Below, piece by piece: positions 62,490 through 64,000 of a stretch of DNA of 64,000 bases. The stretch lies in assembly GCF_023283825.1 (NCBI RefSeq), contig NZ_JAKILD010000016.1, positions 58,331 through 122,330 on the forward strand, given 5' to 3'. The notes under the pieces are model-generated. The model was not told the origin of the DNA, did not search any database, and saw only the letters and a program-made list of their open reading frames with translations. Position 1 is the first letter of the stretch. The number at the start of each line of letters is the position of its first letter. The stretch comes from Shewanella olleyana. Its GTDB lineage: Bacteria > Pseudomonadota > Gammaproteobacteria > Enterobacterales > Shewanellaceae. Position numbers and translations under genes: made by a program.

Positions 62490-63848
62490 GTGACTCAAGA
62501 AAAACAAAAACATAACATAAAGACAATACTGACCTTTATCATTCCATCACTGATCGGTTTGTTATTATTCATGACGCCTATCAGCTATAACGACGCAATT
62601 ACCATCCCGATTGCGATATTGTCTAAAGCGGTTCAAGGCCAATTTGCAGATATTTTGCCATTAATCGTCACCTGTATTGTTGTCTTTATGGCCATCATAT
62701 CGGTATTGGCTCGAATCATTAAACCCAAATTGGTGCGCGAAAAGCCCTTCCTCAATAATTTACTTAACGTATCGCCATTTTGGTTAATCGTTCGAGTTTT
62801 AGGTGCTGTATTTATTGTACTCACTTATTTAGAAGTAGGATCAGAGGTTATCTATTCTGCCGATACTGGCGCATTAGTGCTTAATGACCTTTTACCTGTA
62901 CTGTTTTCAGTGTTTATTTTTGCAGGCATGTTATTACCTTTATTACTGAACTTTGGCTTATTAGAGTTTTTCGGCACTATGCTAACCAAGCTTATGCGTC
63001 CAATTTTCAACTTACCAGGCAGAAGCGCCATTGACTGTATGGCTTCTTGGTTAGGTGATGGTAGTGTTGGTATCTTAATGACCAACAAACAATACGAAAC
63101 TCGTTTATACACAGAACGTGAAGCTGCGGTTATTGGTACTACTTTCTCTGCTGTATCTATCACCTTTAGTTTAGTCGTGATTTCTCAAGTGCAACTTGAA
63201 CACCTATTTGTCCCATTCTACTTAACTGTGTGTTTGGCTGGTTTTGTCGCTGCGATTGTGGTGCCTAAACTGCCTCCATTGTCGTGGAAAAAAGATTTAT
63301 ACATAGATAACACCCCTCGTCACCCTGATGATGAAATGATCCCGCAAGGTCATGGCGTTATGTCTTGGGGCTTTGAACAAGCCTTAAATAAGGCTTCTCG
63401 TGCAGGTGGTGTTAAGCATGTACTCCAAGAAGGCGTTAAAAACGTCGTAGATATGGTATTCGGTATTATTCCGGTGGTCATGGCTATTGGTACTATCGCT
63501 TTAGTATTGGCAGAAAATACGCCAATATTTGATTACTTGGGTATGCCATTTATTCCATTGCTAGAGTTACTGCAGATCCCCGAAGCGGATGTTGCTTCGA
63601 CCACTATAGTGGTGGGTTTTGCTGATATGTTTTTACCATCAATTTTGGCAAGTTCAATTGAATCCGATTTAACGCGCTTTGTGATTGCGGCTTTATCTGT
63701 TACTCAGCTAATTTACATGAGTGAAGTCGGTGCATTGCTGATTGGCAGTAAAATCCCAGTAAACTTTTTCGAACTGTTTGTGGTATTCATTCTACGTACT
63801 TTAGTCACCTTACCTGTTATTGCACTATGTGGTCACTTACTGGTGTAG
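62490..63848 (+). CDS. YjiH-family membrane protein with nucleoside-recognition (Gate) domain
   Basis: The 452-residue inner-membrane protein has about 9-11 helices. The first Gate-like block holds LLLNFGLLEFFGTMLTKLMRP and NLPGRSAIDCMASWLGDGSVGI; a second block holds VVGFADMFLPSILASSI and VTQLIYMSEVGALLIGS. YjiH proteins are presumed transporters of unknown substrate. The start is a GTG at 62490 with CTAAGG upstream. It is followed by two hairpins. Confidence 0.85.
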   Translation: MTQEKQKHNIKTILTFIIPSLIGLLLFMTPISYNDAITIPIAILSKAVQGQFADILPLIVTCIVVFMAIISVLARIIKPKLVREKPFLNNLLNVSPFWLIVRVLGAVFIVLTYLEVGSEVIYSADTGALVLNDLLPVLFSVFIFAGMLLPLLLNFGLLEFFGTMLTKLMRPIFNLPGRSAIDCMASWLGDGSVGILMTNKQYETRLYTEREAAVIGTTFSAVSITFSLVVISQVQLEHLFVPFYLTVCLAGFVAAIVVPKLPPLSWKKDLYIDNTPRHPDDEMIPQGHGVMSWGFEQALNKASRAGGVKHVLQEGVKNVVDMVFGIIPVVMAIGTIALVLAENTPIFDYLGMPFIPLLELLQIPEADVASTTIVVGFADMFLPSILASSIESDLTRFVIAALSVTQLIYMSEVGALLIGSKIPVNFFELFVVFILRTLVTLPVIALCGHLLV

Positions 63849-63866
63849 CTTGGATATTATTGTTAA

Positions 63867-63893
63867 TAAAAAAGGAGCCTAAGGCTCCTTTCA
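63867..63893 (+). terminator. Terminator after the YjiH-family gene
   Basis: A perfect 9-bp stem (AAAGGAGCC / GGCTCCTTT) with the loop TAA lies 22 bp past the stop. The T-run is short. Confidence 0.75.
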
Positions 63894-63902
63894 GACTGCT
63901 GA

Positions 63903-63932
63903 CAAAGCCCTAGACATTCGTCTAGGGCTTTG
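63903..63932. terminator. Second hairpin after the YjiH-family gene
   Basis: A perfect 13-bp stem (CAAAGCCCTAGAC / GTCTAGGGCTTTG) with the loop ATTC lies 10 bp beyond the first hairpin. No T-run follows on either strand, so it may block 3' exonucleases or act as part of a double terminator. The last 68 bases of the window show nothing further. Confidence 0.6.
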
Positions 63933-64000
63933 ATCTAATAGAAGTACAGATAATAACCAAGTTTATCATCATGCTTCGAGAGCCTAGTCCACAACAATAT

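Overview
The window is a chromosomal segment of a gammaproteobacterium that looks like Shewanella or a close marine relative. This is inferred from gene order and protein similarity recognised by eye; no database search was run. DNA is moderately AT-rich, coding density is high, and most genes are core housekeeping genes. There are no rRNA or tRNA genes, CRISPR arrays, prophages or transposase genes.

Layout. 1-4.4 kb is an accessory block: a partial PhzF-like protein, then egtB-egtD (ergothioneine-type betaine synthesis) and a SnoaL-like protein, closed by a 266-bp MITE-like repeat. 4.4-8.6 kb holds divergent recA and mutS, with a LexA operator lying exactly inside the recA promoter. 8.6-23.7 kb is the conserved minus-strand series lipoprotein-rpoS-nlpD-pcm-surE-truD-ispF-ispD-ftsB-eno-pyrG-mazG-relA-rlmD, followed by divergent barA. 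It links stationary-phase control (RpoS, RelA, BarA), isoprenoid precursors, glycolysis and CTP synthesis, and matches the order known from enterobacteria. 23.8-30.4 kb (plus strand) carries barA, yjaG, an AEC-family transporter and recN, the last behind two LexA boxes.

30.5-38.2 kb is the minus-strand vitamin block glyA, nrdR, ribD, ribE, ribBX, ribH, nusB, thiL, pgpA. Its RibBX has lost the GTP cyclohydrolase II metal ligands. 38.4-49.3 kb holds a DUF3943 outer-membrane protein, ettA, an unrecognised secreted coiled-coil protein, a second copy of the 266-bp repeat, an RND efflux pair and a NYN-domain protein. 49.5-56.6 kb is a signalling block: a two-component-type beta-propeller sensor with GGDEF and EAL domains, a thioesterase, a second GGDEF/EAL protein with a degenerate GGDEF, and an HDOD protein. 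56.8-61.2 kb contains three U32-family proteins (TrhP, UbiU, UbiV) with their likely partners, a YfhL ferredoxin and UbiT, so tRNA hydroxylation and O2-independent ubiquinone synthesis sit together. 61.2-64 kb has a DUF998 membrane protein, a 172-bp palindromic repeat and a YjiH-family membrane protein.

The most unusual signal is non-coding. The 266-bp repeat (two copies) and the unrelated-looking 172-bp repeat share a central core with the same three short motifs at identical spacing. In each family that core is enclosed by a different but self-complementary pair of arms, which suggests one superfamily of structured elements.
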